Shown here one piece after another: positions 1-6,346 of a DNA stretch of 13,669 nucleotides. Numbering within the stretch: the first letter of the stretch is position 1; each line of letters begins with the position of its first letter. The notes under the pieces were generated by a model that was not told where the DNA came from, made no database searches, and saw nothing but the letters and a program-made list of their open reading frames with translations. This DNA is from Ruminococcaceae bacterium UBA2854. Lineage in GTDB: Bacteria > Bacillota > Clostridia > Oscillospirales > Acutalibacteraceae. The DNA lies in contig DEFK01000022.1 of the NCBI GenBank assembly GCA_002350765.1, positions 15,220-28,888 of the forward strand. The letters run 5' to 3'. The position numbers and the translations under genes were made by a program.

Positions 1-45
1 TTCGGGACGCAGAGGCCGCAGGTTCAAATCCTGTCGCCTCGACCA
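1..45 (+). tRNA. tRNA-Pro (anticodon CGG), 3' part only
   Basis: The window opens inside the anticodon loop. The loop is positions 1-7, with anticodon CGG at 3-5 followed by G at 6, as is usual in proline tRNAs. The 3' strand of the anticodon stem is 8-12 and the variable loop 13-17. The T-stem GCAGG (18-22) pairs with CCTGT (30-34) around loop TTCAAAT (23-29). The 3' acceptor strand is 35-41, the discriminator A is 42 and an encoded CCA is 43-45. The D-arm and 5' acceptor strand lie upstream of the window, so a proline identity rests on the anticodon and the 3' half only. Confidence 0.9.
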
Positions 46-83
46 AAAAATAAAGGAACCTCAGCGAGGTTCCTTTATTTTTT
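46..83 (+). terminator. Rho-independent terminator of the tRNA
   Basis: A perfect inverted repeat begins directly after the CCA. AAATAAAGGAACCTC (48-62) pairs with GAGGTTCCTTTATTT (66-80) around a 3-base AGC loop. A/T pairs extend it further and it ends in a T-run to 83. It should terminate the tRNA transcript and, being flanked by A and T runs, could also work in reverse. Confidence 0.92.
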
Positions 84-113
84 AGAGCGACAGGATTTGA
101 AGCCGACCGTTAA

Positions 114-138
114 AAAAACGCTCCAGTGGAGCGTTTTT
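114..138 (+). terminator. Hairpin with T-run in repeat unit 1
   Basis: AAAAACGCTCC (114-124) pairs with GGAGCGTTTTT (128-138) around loop AGT, an 11-bp stem ending in five Ts. This is the shape of an intrinsic terminator and could act as a backup behind the tRNA terminator at 46-83. The run of As before it would make it bidirectional. Confidence 0.6.
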
Positions 139-265
139 AGGGAGGAGCGCAGATGAAACCTTTCCTCTTTACGTGAACCACATAGACGAGATGAAACATT
201 TCTAAATATGAATGTATGTCGCCTCGACCTTTAAAACAAGACAGGATTTGAAGCCGACCGTTAAG

Positions 266-289
266 AAAACGCTCCAGTGGAGCGTTTTT
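266..289 (+). terminator. Hairpin with T-run in repeat unit 2
   Basis: This is the second copy of the unit-1 hairpin. The A4-CGCTCC arm (266-275) pairs with GGAGCG-T4 (279-288) around AGT, and G265 against T289 replaces an A-T pair. The stem is kept despite the substitution, and a third terminator-like structure thus stands between the tRNA and the riboswitch promoter. Confidence 0.55.
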
Positions 290-439
290 AGGGAGGAGCG
301 CAGATGAAACCTTTCCTCTTTACGTGAACCACATAGGCGAGATGAAACTTTTCTAAATATGAATGTATGTCGCCTCGACCTTTAAAACAAGACAGGATTT
401 GAAATTTAACCCATAGAAACCTAATATATTTCCTTTCCC

Positions 440-468
440 TTGCTTTATATATAAAAATATGCTATAAT
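440..468 (+). promoter_or_regulatory. Sigma-70-type promoter of the cobalamin operon
   Basis: A -35 element TTGCTT (440-445), a 17-base spacer and a consensus -10 TATAAT (463-468) are present. The -10 is preceded by TG one base upstream (460-461), making it extended. Transcription should start near 475, giving a leader of about 260 nt before the first start codon. That leader contains the riboswitch. Confidence 0.8.
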
Positions 469-484
469 CCATTTGTAAATAAAA

Positions 485-640
485 CTTACGCGGTTTCGCG
501 AGGATTAATAGGGAAGACGGTTTGAGTCCGTCACAACAGCCATTACCGTATTTAGCCTAAAGAAAGCATTATGCCACTGAGTTTTTGGGAAGGCGCTTTG
601 TAATATAAGGCTTTAAGTCGGGAGACCTGCCGCGTTCGTA
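485..640 (+). promoter_or_regulatory. Cobalamin riboswitch aptamer (RF00174-like)
   Basis: The closing stem ACGCGG (488-493) pairs perfectly with CCGCGT (630-635). Inside, in the expected order, are GGGAA, a GACGG/CCGTC hairpin, the ACAACAGCC segment, a GCCACTG segment, GGGAAGGCG, and the hallmark GTCGGGAGACCTGCC close to the 3' side. These match the conserved core of the cobalamin riboswitch family. It lies between the promoter at 440-468 and a terminator at 698-721, so high intracellular cobalamin should switch the downstream operon off. Adenosyl- versus aquo/methyl-cobalamin preference cannot be decided by eye. Confidence 0.92.
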
Positions 641-664
641 CAATACTGTGCTTGGGCAAATGAA

Positions 665-721
665 GCATAAGTAGAGCCGTAAGGCTTGTTTTGTTATGCC
701 CTTTTAAGGGCTTATTTTTTT
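665..721 (+). terminator. Riboswitch expression platform: intrinsic terminator and competing hairpin
   Basis: The stem GCCCT (698-702) pairs with AGGGC (707-711) around TTTA and is followed by TTATTTTTTT (712-721), a short intrinsic terminator. An alternative hairpin pairs GCATAA (665-670) with TTATGC (694-699) and encloses AGCC/GGCT (675-678 with 683-686). It uses bases 698-699 of the terminator stem, so the two cannot form fully together. It is a candidate antiterminator. The SD GGAGG (722-726) directly abuts the T-run. Confidence 0.7.
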
Positions 722-732
722 GGAGGTTTAAA

Positions 733-2061
733 ATGAAAAGAATTATTTCAATCTCACTCGCGGTATTATTACTGGTATCGTGCTTTATGGTAGCCGCGAA
801 CGCCGCTAAGTTCTTTTGTTTCGTAAGGATCGAGGGTGTTGACGGCTGTCTTTACAACGCTGAGCGCGTTCTTCAGGATGACGAAAAAGATCCGCTGGAG
901 TTTACTGCCGCGGATGTTCTCGAGGATATTTCCGCTAAAGAGGACGAGATAAATATCGTCGGCGCTAAGGACGGCTATATTACCGAGGTGAACGGTATCA
1001 ATGGCGGTAAGTTCGGCGGATACGACGGCTGGTACTACAGCGTAAACGGTAAAGTTCCCGAGGTCGGAGTTAACGATTATAAGGTGAACAGCGGCGACAG
1101 TATCGTGCTTTATTACGGCGATTATCCCTGCCAGATTCCCGTGCTTGACTTAAAGGACGTTGAAAGCGGCGTAATTAAGGTTTTAAGCTATGATACAGTT
1201 TGGGCTGATGACGGCACAGGTAACTGGACTTCAAAATCCGACTGGGCTCCCGTAATCGGCGCGACATTAACCTTAAACGGTCAGGAATTTATTTCCGATG
1301 AAAACGGAGTTGTTACATTCGACCGCTCTAAGTTTGAGCAATCGGAAACAGTTAACGCGCAGATCAGCAAGTATTCCGAAAAAGGCTGTCCGCAGGTATT
1401 AAGATTCGCTCCCGAATACAATTTCGGACTCGGCGATGTTCCCGGAGAGGATACAAGAGCAACCGAAACTACCGCTCCCGTAACCGAAACTCAGGAAGTA
1501 TCTGAAACAGTTTATACAACTTCTCCCGAGCCTGAGGAAACCACAGCTCCCGCAACAACTACCTCTCCCGAACCCGAAGAAACTACAGCTCCCGTTACAG
1601 AGCCCGAGAGCAAGGCTACTAAGGTGTCAGCTCCCGCGGACAAAACTCTCTACGTAGGACAGACTTATAAGATCAACGCCAAGATAGATAACCCTGTCGG
1701 AAATACTTCCTATATCTCCAACAGAAAGAGTATCGCCAGCGTAAACTCGAAAGGTAAAGTTACCGCGCGTAAAAAGGGTACAGCGACAATCACAGTTAAG
1801 AATAACAAGGTAAGCAAGACCTTTACCGTAACCGTTAAGAATCCTAAGCTCAACAGAAAGACGGTTTCGCTTAAAAAAGGTCAGACCTTTAAGATTAAAA
1901 TTACGGGTAAAGCGGGTAAACAGACTTATAAGTCCTCGAAGAAATCCGTAGCAAAGGTTAACAGCAGCGGTAAAATCACCGCTAAGAAGAAGGGTAAGGC
2001 GACCGTTACCGTTAAAACCAACGGCTCGGTTAAGCTTACTGTAAAAGTAACTGTAAAATGA
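733..2061 (+). CDS. Secreted DUF4430 (transcobalamin-like beta domain) protein with Ig-like repeats
   Basis: 442 aa, first gene of the riboswitch operon. The ATG at 733 follows GGAGG (722-726). A longer reading from 691 would begin inside the riboswitch terminator. An exported N-terminus is clear: KR, then a hydrophobic run, with either a type I site after ANA (residue 24) or a lipobox LVSC with Cys17. Residues about 27-131 are a DUF4430 domain, the family that includes the C-terminal beta domain of transcobalamin and intrinsic factor, with the motif GWYYSVNG (99-106) and GVNDY (112-116). Residues about 140-230 look like a transthyretin/CNA-B-like beta domain. A Thr/Pro/Glu linker (241-293) leads to two BIG2-like repeats (about 297-369 and 370-442). 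I infer a surface-exposed corrinoid-binding protein held away from the membrane. The ligand is inferred from the riboswitch and the transporter. Confidence 0.85.
   Translation: MKRIISISLAVLLLVSCFMVAANAAKFFCFVRIEGVDGCLYNAERVLQDDEKDPLEFTAADVLEDISAKEDEINIVGAKDGYITEVNGINGGKFGGYDGWYYSVNGKVPEVGVNDYKVNSGDSIVLYYGDYPCQIPVLDLKDVESGVIKVLSYDTVWADDGTGNWTSKSDWAPVIGATLTLNGQEFISDENGVVTFDRSKFEQSETVNAQISKYSEKGCPQVLRFAPEYNFGLGDVPGEDTRATETTAPVTETQEVSETVYTTSPEPEETTAPATTTSPEPEETTAPVTEPESKATKVSAPADKTLYVGQTYKINAKIDNPVGNTSYISNRKSIASVNSKGKVTARKKGTATITVKNNKVSKTFTVTVKNPKLNRKTVSLKKGQTFKIKITGKAGKQTYKSSKKSVAKVNSSGKITAKKKGKATVTVKTNGSVKLTVKVTVK
1522..1605 (+). repeat. 42-bp tandem duplication in the Thr/Pro/Glu linker
   Basis: Two consecutive 14-codon units (1522-1563 and 1564-1605) encode SPEPEETTAPAT and SPEPEETTAPVT plus two further residues each. 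Protein repetition is near perfect while third codon positions differ. The stretch is a flexible extracellular linker that probably varies in copy number between strains. Confidence 0.75.
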
Positions 2062-2075
2062 TTAAGGTGAGATAA

Positions 2076-3470
2076 ATGGTTAAAAGGTTTACGGCAATTA
2101 TCGCGGGCTTGTTACTTGCTGTAATTGCGCCTTTTAACTCGTTTTGTCTTGATATTAACACCCTCGGCGGCGTAAAAAACTCCGTCGAGGGTGTAATTTC
2201 GTATAAAAGCAGTCAGTTCGGAGCTGAAAATATCGAGCAGCTTTTAAACGCCCTTTCCGAAAACGCGGGCGATTATAACAGCGACTGGTACTACATAGCG
2301 CTCTCACAGTTCGGCATAAACTGCTCGAATAAAAAGAGTGTATCGGCGCTTAAAAAGGCTGTGGACGGCTTTTATAATGAGGGCTTGGAGAATGTTAAGG
2401 TCACGGATTTACAGCGCGCGGCGTTCGCACTGACGGCTTGCGGCGAGGATATAACCTCCGTGAACGGTCATAACCTCTTAGCCGACTCGACATATAACCG
2501 AAAAAAGTATAAGGAGCTCGATTCCCAGGGCGTAAACTCGCTTTCCTATGCGCTTTTACTGCTCGACTCCAAGTCGTATAAAATCCCCGAGAGCTCGGAC
2601 TTAACACGTGGTAAGATAATAGACGCTATACTGAGCTTTGAGCTCGAAAACGGCGGATTCGCGCTTTTCGGAAACGGCGCGGATATTGATATTACCGCGA
2701 TTGTTACGCAGGCTTTAGCGCCGTATAGGAGTAATAAGAAGGTCAAAAAAAGCTTAGACAGCTGTCTTGATATTTTCTCTAAGCGCCAGGATAACGGCGG
2801 AGCGTATAAGAGCTTTTCGGGTAAGCCGACCGCCGAGAGTACCGCACAGGTCATTATCGCGCTCAATTCCTTAAATATCGATATTTTAAAAGACAGCCGT
2901 TTTATAAAAGACGGCAACACCGCGCTCGAGGGGCTTAACTCCTTTAGAAACGGCGACGGCGGTTACTGTCATATGCAGGGCTATAATACAAACGCTATCG
3001 CTACATACCAGAGCCTCTGCGCGCTTGTGTCAGCGTACAGATATTTAAGCGGCGGGGGAGTGTTTTACGATTTTAACTCAAAGACTGATGTGAGCGAAAA
3101 ATCAGTAAATAAAGCTATAAAGAATAAATCCAATACAAATGTTAAAAAAGATAAAACAAGTAAAAGTAAAACAAAAAATACGGGTACTGTATTAACTGAA
3201 AAACCAAAAGCTGAAACCGCAGTTAACGGCGATTATAATTCTAATACAGAAAATAAACCGAAAGAAACTACCAAGTCCGAAAAACTAAAAAGCACCACCG
3301 CGCCTGTAGATGAAACGCGGGAAACTGTATCGACCTCGGACGAAGCGGTTTCGGTAAAGAATAAAACAGAAAATAAAAAGCAAGAGCCCGCTGTGCCATA
3401 TATCAGCGCGGGGTTACTGCTTTTAGGATATATAGTATTGTTCGCTAAAAAAGCGGGAGGTAAAAAATGA
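2076..3470 (+). CDS. Membrane-anchored alpha/alpha-toroid protein, transcobalamin N-domain-like
   Basis: 464 aa, with an AAGGTGAG SD ahead of the ATG and 14 bases after the previous stop. Residues 1-24 are a signal peptide. Residues about 30-328 have the repeated helical pattern of the terpenoid-cyclase / prenyltransferase toroid fold: DIDITAIVTQAL (203-214), QDNGGAYKSF (238-247) followed by TAESTAQVIIAL (252-263), and NGDGGYCHMQGYNTNAIATYQ (from 292). The fold is shared by cyclases, complement C3d and the N-terminal domain of intrinsic factor/transcobalamin. No DXDD-type cyclase motif is evident, so a binding rather than catalytic role is likely. Residues 335-438 are a Lys/Thr/Glu-rich linker. 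A transmembrane helix (about 441-457) and a KKAGGKK tail anchor it with its toroid outside. No LPXTG is present. Its neighbours suggest corrinoid capture together with the DUF4430 proteins. Confidence 0.82.
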   Translation: MVKRFTAIIAGLLLAVIAPFNSFCLDINTLGGVKNSVEGVISYKSSQFGAENIEQLLNALSENAGDYNSDWYYIALSQFGINCSNKKSVSALKKAVDGFYNEGLENVKVTDLQRAAFALTACGEDITSVNGHNLLADSTYNRKKYKELDSQGVNSLSYALLLLDSKSYKIPESSDLTRGKIIDAILSFELENGGFALFGNGADIDITAIVTQALAPYRSNKKVKKSLDSCLDIFSKRQDNGGAYKSFSGKPTAESTAQVIIALNSLNIDILKDSRFIKDGNTALEGLNSFRNGDGGYCHMQGYNTNAIATYQSLCALVSAYRYLSGGGVFYDFNSKTDVSEKSVNKAIKNKSNTNVKKDKTSKSKTKNTGTVLTEKPKAETAVNGDYNSNTENKPKETTKSEKLKSTTAPVDETRETVSTSDEAVSVKNKTENKKQEPAVPYISAGLLLLGYIVLFAKKAGGKK

Positions 3471-3943
3471 AAAGGCTTTTAATCCCGATAATTATAATAC
3501 TTACGCTTACCTCCTGCTCGATAAAATCCGCAGAGGATTATTATAAAGAAACCGACAGCGGAAAGCTTACCGCGACAGTTTCAATCGACTGCTCCACAGC
3601 GGTAAATTATAAAAACCCGAATCGCAAAAATGCCGTTATATTAAAGAATTACAAGGTTAAATTTAAAGAGGGCGATACAGCTTATACCGTCCTTAAAAAC
3701 GCCTGCAAGAATAATAAAATCCAGTTCGAGTACACGGGCTCGGGCGACGGCCTGTATATTAAAGGTATAGACTATCTCTACGAGTTCGACTGCGGAGATT
3801 TATCAGGCTGGGAATACAGCGTTAACGGTAAATTTCCCGAGGTCGGATGTAATTCGTATAAGCTGAAAGACGGCGATGATATCCGCTGGCTATATACCTG
3901 CGACCTCGGCGCGGATATCGGCAATAAATACAAGGGCGGTTAA
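3467..3943 (+). CDS. DUF4430 (transcobalamin-like beta domain) lipoprotein
   Basis: 158 aa. The start ATG overlaps the preceding stop (ATGA, 3467-3470) behind a GGGAGG SD, so translation is probably coupled. Residues 1-17 are a lipoprotein signal with lipobox LTSC (Cys17), which places the mature protein on the outer face of the membrane. The rest is a single DUF4430 domain: ATVSIDC (36-42), a GDTAYTVL segment, LYEFDCG, GWEYSVNG, GCNSYKLKDGD and WLYTCDLG near the end. Several cysteines (such as those in IDC, FDCG, VGCN and YTCD) may form disulfides. It matches the human intrinsic-factor beta domain in position relative to the toroid, except that it is a separate chain. I infer that it holds B12 against the toroid and presents it to the ECF transporter. 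Confidence 0.86.
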   Translation: MKRLLIPIIIILTLTSCSIKSAEDYYKETDSGKLTATVSIDCSTAVNYKNPNRKNAVILKNYKVKFKEGDTAYTVLKNACKNNKIQFEYTGSGDGLYIKGIDYLYEFDCGDLSGWEYSVNGKFPEVGCNSYKLKDGDDIRWLYTCDLGADIGNKYKGG

Positions 3944-3944
3944 T

Positions 3945-4796
3945 ATGAACGTATTAAAGAATTTTCATCCCGCTTGTGTATTCTTATATTTTTTTTATAT
4001 AATATTTATCTCGATTTTCTCCTTCGACCCGATAATTCTGTGCGTCGGATTTTTAGGGGTTGTACTTTACTGCCTTTTGATTACGGAAAAGCGCGCGTTA
4101 ATAAAATCGCTGTCTGTGTATTTTATTATATTTCTCGCTGTCGCGGTTACGAATCCGCTGTTTTCTCATAACGGAAAGACGGTATTGTTTTTTATAAACG
4201 ATAACCGAGTAACGCTCGAGGCGTTTATCTACGGCGCGGTGCTCGGGATTGCTATAGTTGAGGTTATTCTATGGTTTAAAGCCTTTAACCTCGTGTTCGA
4301 CAGCGAGAGAATTATTTTTCTTTTCGGGAAAATTAGCCCGAAGCTCGCGCTGGTGTTCTCGATGACGCTTCGGTTTATTCCGAGCTTTATAAAAAGCTTT
4401 AAGGAGATTAATAAAGCGCAGAAGCTCCTTAGCGGTAATAAGCGGATAAAACGCTATCTGCTTAGCTTTTCCGCCGTTATAACCTCGGCTATGGAGAATT
4501 CGATTATAACCTCCGACAGTATGAAGTCGAGGGGCTACGGGCTGAAAAAACGTACCTGCTACTCACGTTTTAAAATTACGTTAATCGATATTGTTTTTGT
4601 GAATTTTTCTACGCTGATGTTTATTCTTTCTGTTGTATGGAGGACGGGATTTGAATATTATCCGAGCTTTATTTTCCCCGAACTCGGCGTTTATAACGTG
4701 CTCGGTTATACCGCGTTTTTTATACTCGCGTTTACTCCGTTTATTATTGAAGCTAAGGAGGGAATAAGGTGGAAATATTCAATATCGAAAATCTGA
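3945..4796 (+). CDS. ecfT: ECF transporter transmembrane T component (EcfT/CbiQ family)
   Basis: 283 aa. I use ATG 3945, one base after the previous stop. A longer in-frame start at 3876 would overlap the DUF4430 gene and add a non-hydrophobic leader. Hydrophobic segments alternate with a cytoplasmic region. LALVFSMTLRFIPSF (134-148) and MKSRGYG (193-199) match the conserved coupling-helix region of EcfT, where the RG-containing motif contacts the ATPases. EcfT links the S component to the ATPases and tilts it during uptake. It sits between the surface binding proteins and the ATPase gene, and its end overlaps the ATPase start by 28 bases. As T, A and S are encoded together, this looks like a dedicated (group I) ECF module. 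Confidence 0.9.
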   Translation: MNVLKNFHPACVFLYFFYIIFISIFSFDPIILCVGFLGVVLYCLLITEKRALIKSLSVYFIIFLAVAVTNPLFSHNGKTVLFFINDNRVTLEAFIYGAVLGIAIVEVILWFKAFNLVFDSERIIFLFGKISPKLALVFSMTLRFIPSFIKSFKEINKAQKLLSGNKRIKRYLLSFSAVITSAMENSIITSDSMKSRGYGLKKRTCYSRFKITLIDIVFVNFSTLMFILSVVWRTGFEYYPSFIFPELGVYNVLGYTAFFILAFTPFIIEAKEGIRWKYSISKI

Positions 4797-6346
4797 GTTT
4801 TTCGTATAATAATTCCGACAAAAAAGCCCTTAACAATATTAATCTTACGGTTAATAAGGGCGATTTTCTCCTTGTTATCGGAAAGTCGGGCTGCGGTAAG
4901 ACTACGCTTTTAAAAATGCTGAAAAAAGAGCTTATGCCTCTCGGCGATACGAGCGGTGAAATATTCTATAAAAGAAAAAAGATTAGTGCTCTAAGCCTTA
5001 AAGAAAGCGCGTCTGAAATCGGTTTTATATACCAGGATCCCGACAACCAGCTCGTTACGGACAAGGTCTACTCCGAGCTTGCGTTCGGGCTAGAAAACCT
5101 CGGGTATTCTAACGAAGCGATTCGCTCGAAAACTGCGGAGTTTATGAGCTGTTTCGGCTTATCCGATATGCTTGGACGTGATACGAACTCTCTCTCTGGC
5201 GGTGAAAAACAGCTTCTTAACCTCGCTTCCGTAATGGTCATGAACCCCGAGGTGATATTACTGGACGAGCCTGTTTCTATGCTCGACCCGATATCCTCCG
5301 TTAAGTTTATCCAAACGCTGAAAAGGATTAACGACGAGTTCGGCGCGACGGTTATAATAGCCGAGCACCACTTAAACGAGGTGTTCAGGTACGCCGATAA
5401 GGTTCTCTGTCTTGATGAGGGAGAGATACTTGCTTATAATTCTCCAAAAGAAATATGCAGGGAGTTGAGGGATAATGATATAGAGAAAACCCTGCCCGCG
5501 TCCGCGCGTATATATAACGCCCTTAATCTCGAAAAAAGCTGTCCGCTTACCGTAAAAGAGGGGAGAGTGCTTCTTGAAAACGCAACTATAAACAACAATT
5601 TTAATTCTAATACAGAATTAAAAAACAGCGAAGAGATTCTCTCCGCAAAAAATCTATACTTCCGTTACGAGAAGAACGGAAACGATATTATTAAAGGCTG
5701 TTCTCTATCCGTAAATAAAGGCGGGATTTACGCTCTGCTCGGCGAAAACGGCTCGGGTAAATCTACGCTTTTAAATATTCTTAGCGGCTCGCTAAAGCCG
5801 TACAGGGGAAAGGTAAAGCACAGCCTAAAGCTCTCTTATCTTCCGCAAAATCCGAAATTTGTCTTTGTAAAGGACAGCCTGGAGGACGATTTAAAGCTTG
5901 TTAATAATTCTTATAAAGAATTAATATCCGAGTTCGAGCTAGATGATCTTTTAAAATCGCACCCGTACGATTTAAGCGGCGGCGAATTACAGCGGGCGGC
6001 GATTTGTAAGGTTCTGCTGACGCAGCCCGACTTACTCCTGCTCGACGAGCCGACGAAAGGGCTCGATAACTTCGCTAAGGAAAAGCTCGGTAAACTGCTT
6101 AGAAAGCTTACGGACGGCGGTCTTACGATAGTTCTGGCTACGCATGATTTGGAATTTGCCGCCGAATACTGCGACAGGTGCGGACTGCTTTTCGACGGCG
6201 CTGTAACGAGCGAAAATACTTCCCGAAAATTCTTCGCCGAGAATATGTTCTATACAACTCCCGCCGCTAAAATCGCGAGAGGTATAATCGACGGCGCGGT
6301 GACTGTTGATGATATTATAATTCGATTAGAGAATAATTATGAATAA
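4769..6346 (+). CDS. ECF transporter ATPase, two fused ABC domains (EcfA-EcfA')
   Basis: 525 aa from a GTG start at 4769 behind SD AAGGAGGG (4755-4762). The start lies inside the 3' end of the T-component gene. Nucleotide-binding domain 1 (about 1-235) has Walker A GKSGCGKTT (38-46), a Q-loop at Gln89, signature LSGGE (142-146), Walker B ILLDEP (163-168) and the H-loop at His200. Domain 2 (about 290-480) has Walker A GENGSGKST (325-333), Gln360, LSGGE (402-406), LLLLDEP (422-428) and His459. All catalytic elements are intact in both halves, so two active ATP sites are expected. It hydrolyses ATP to drive uptake through the T and S components. Two separate EcfA subunits are more common in housekeeping ECF sets. 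A fused pair fits a dedicated vitamin module. Confidence 0.93.
   Translation: MEIFNIENLSFSYNNSDKKALNNINLTVNKGDFLLVIGKSGCGKTTLLKMLKKELMPLGDTSGEIFYKRKKISALSLKESASEIGFIYQDPDNQLVTDKVYSELAFGLENLGYSNEAIRSKTAEFMSCFGLSDMLGRDTNSLSGGEKQLLNLASVMVMNPEVILLDEPVSMLDPISSVKFIQTLKRINDEFGATVIIAEHHLNEVFRYADKVLCLDEGEILAYNSPKEICRELRDNDIEKTLPASARIYNALNLEKSCPLTVKEGRVLLENATINNNFNSNTELKNSEEILSAKNLYFRYEKNGNDIIKGCSLSVNKGGIYALLGENGSGKSTLLNILSGSLKPYRGKVKHSLKLSYLPQNPKFVFVKDSLEDDLKLVNNSYKELISEFELDDLLKSHPYDLSGGELQRAAICKVLLTQPDLLLLDEPTKGLDNFAKEKLGKLLRKLTDGGLTIVLATHDLEFAAEYCDRCGLLFDGAVTSENTSRKFFAENMFYTTPAAKIARGIIDGAVTVDDIIIRLENNYE

Larger units (their letters stand above)
89..403. repeat. 151-bp tandem repeat array containing tRNA-derived fragments
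   Basis: Unit 1 spans 89-239 and unit 2 spans 240-390. I count three mismatches between them (positions 114, 187 and 198 in unit 1). A third copy is only its first 13 bases (391-403) before unique sequence begins. Each unit starts with GACAGGATTTGAA, the reverse complement of the adjacent tRNA positions 23-35. Near its end it carries TGTCGCCTCGACC (217-229, 368-380), a forward copy of tRNA positions 32-44. Between these lie a terminator-like hairpin and a G-rich SD-like segment. I see no protein-coding gene. It may be a remnant of repeated integration at the tRNA end, or a duplicated tRNA-flank element. Confidence 0.9.

Noticed and set aside
89..403. A CRISPR-like repeat array
   Set aside because: The unit is 151 bp with near-identical content throughout and no short repeats separated by unique spacers. 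It is a plain tandem repeat with tRNA fragments.
691..732. Longer start for the first DUF4430 gene, adding 14 residues
   Set aside because: It lies within the riboswitch terminator and lacks an SD. The ATG at 733 has GGAGG and opens a proper signal peptide.
2546..2920. 124-codon minus-strand ORF inside the toroid gene
   Set aside because: It is antisense to a well-supported coding region, has no SD or recognisable domain, and looks like a shadow of the sense codons.
2076..3470. Toroid protein as a squalene-hopene or other terpene cyclase
   Set aside because: No DXDD motif or full set of QW motifs was found, it is exported, and its neighbours are vitamin-uptake genes.
3876..3944. Longer start for the T component
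   Set aside because: It would overlap 68 bases of the DUF4430 lipoprotein gene in another frame and add a non-hydrophobic leader. ATG 3945 follows the stop by one base.
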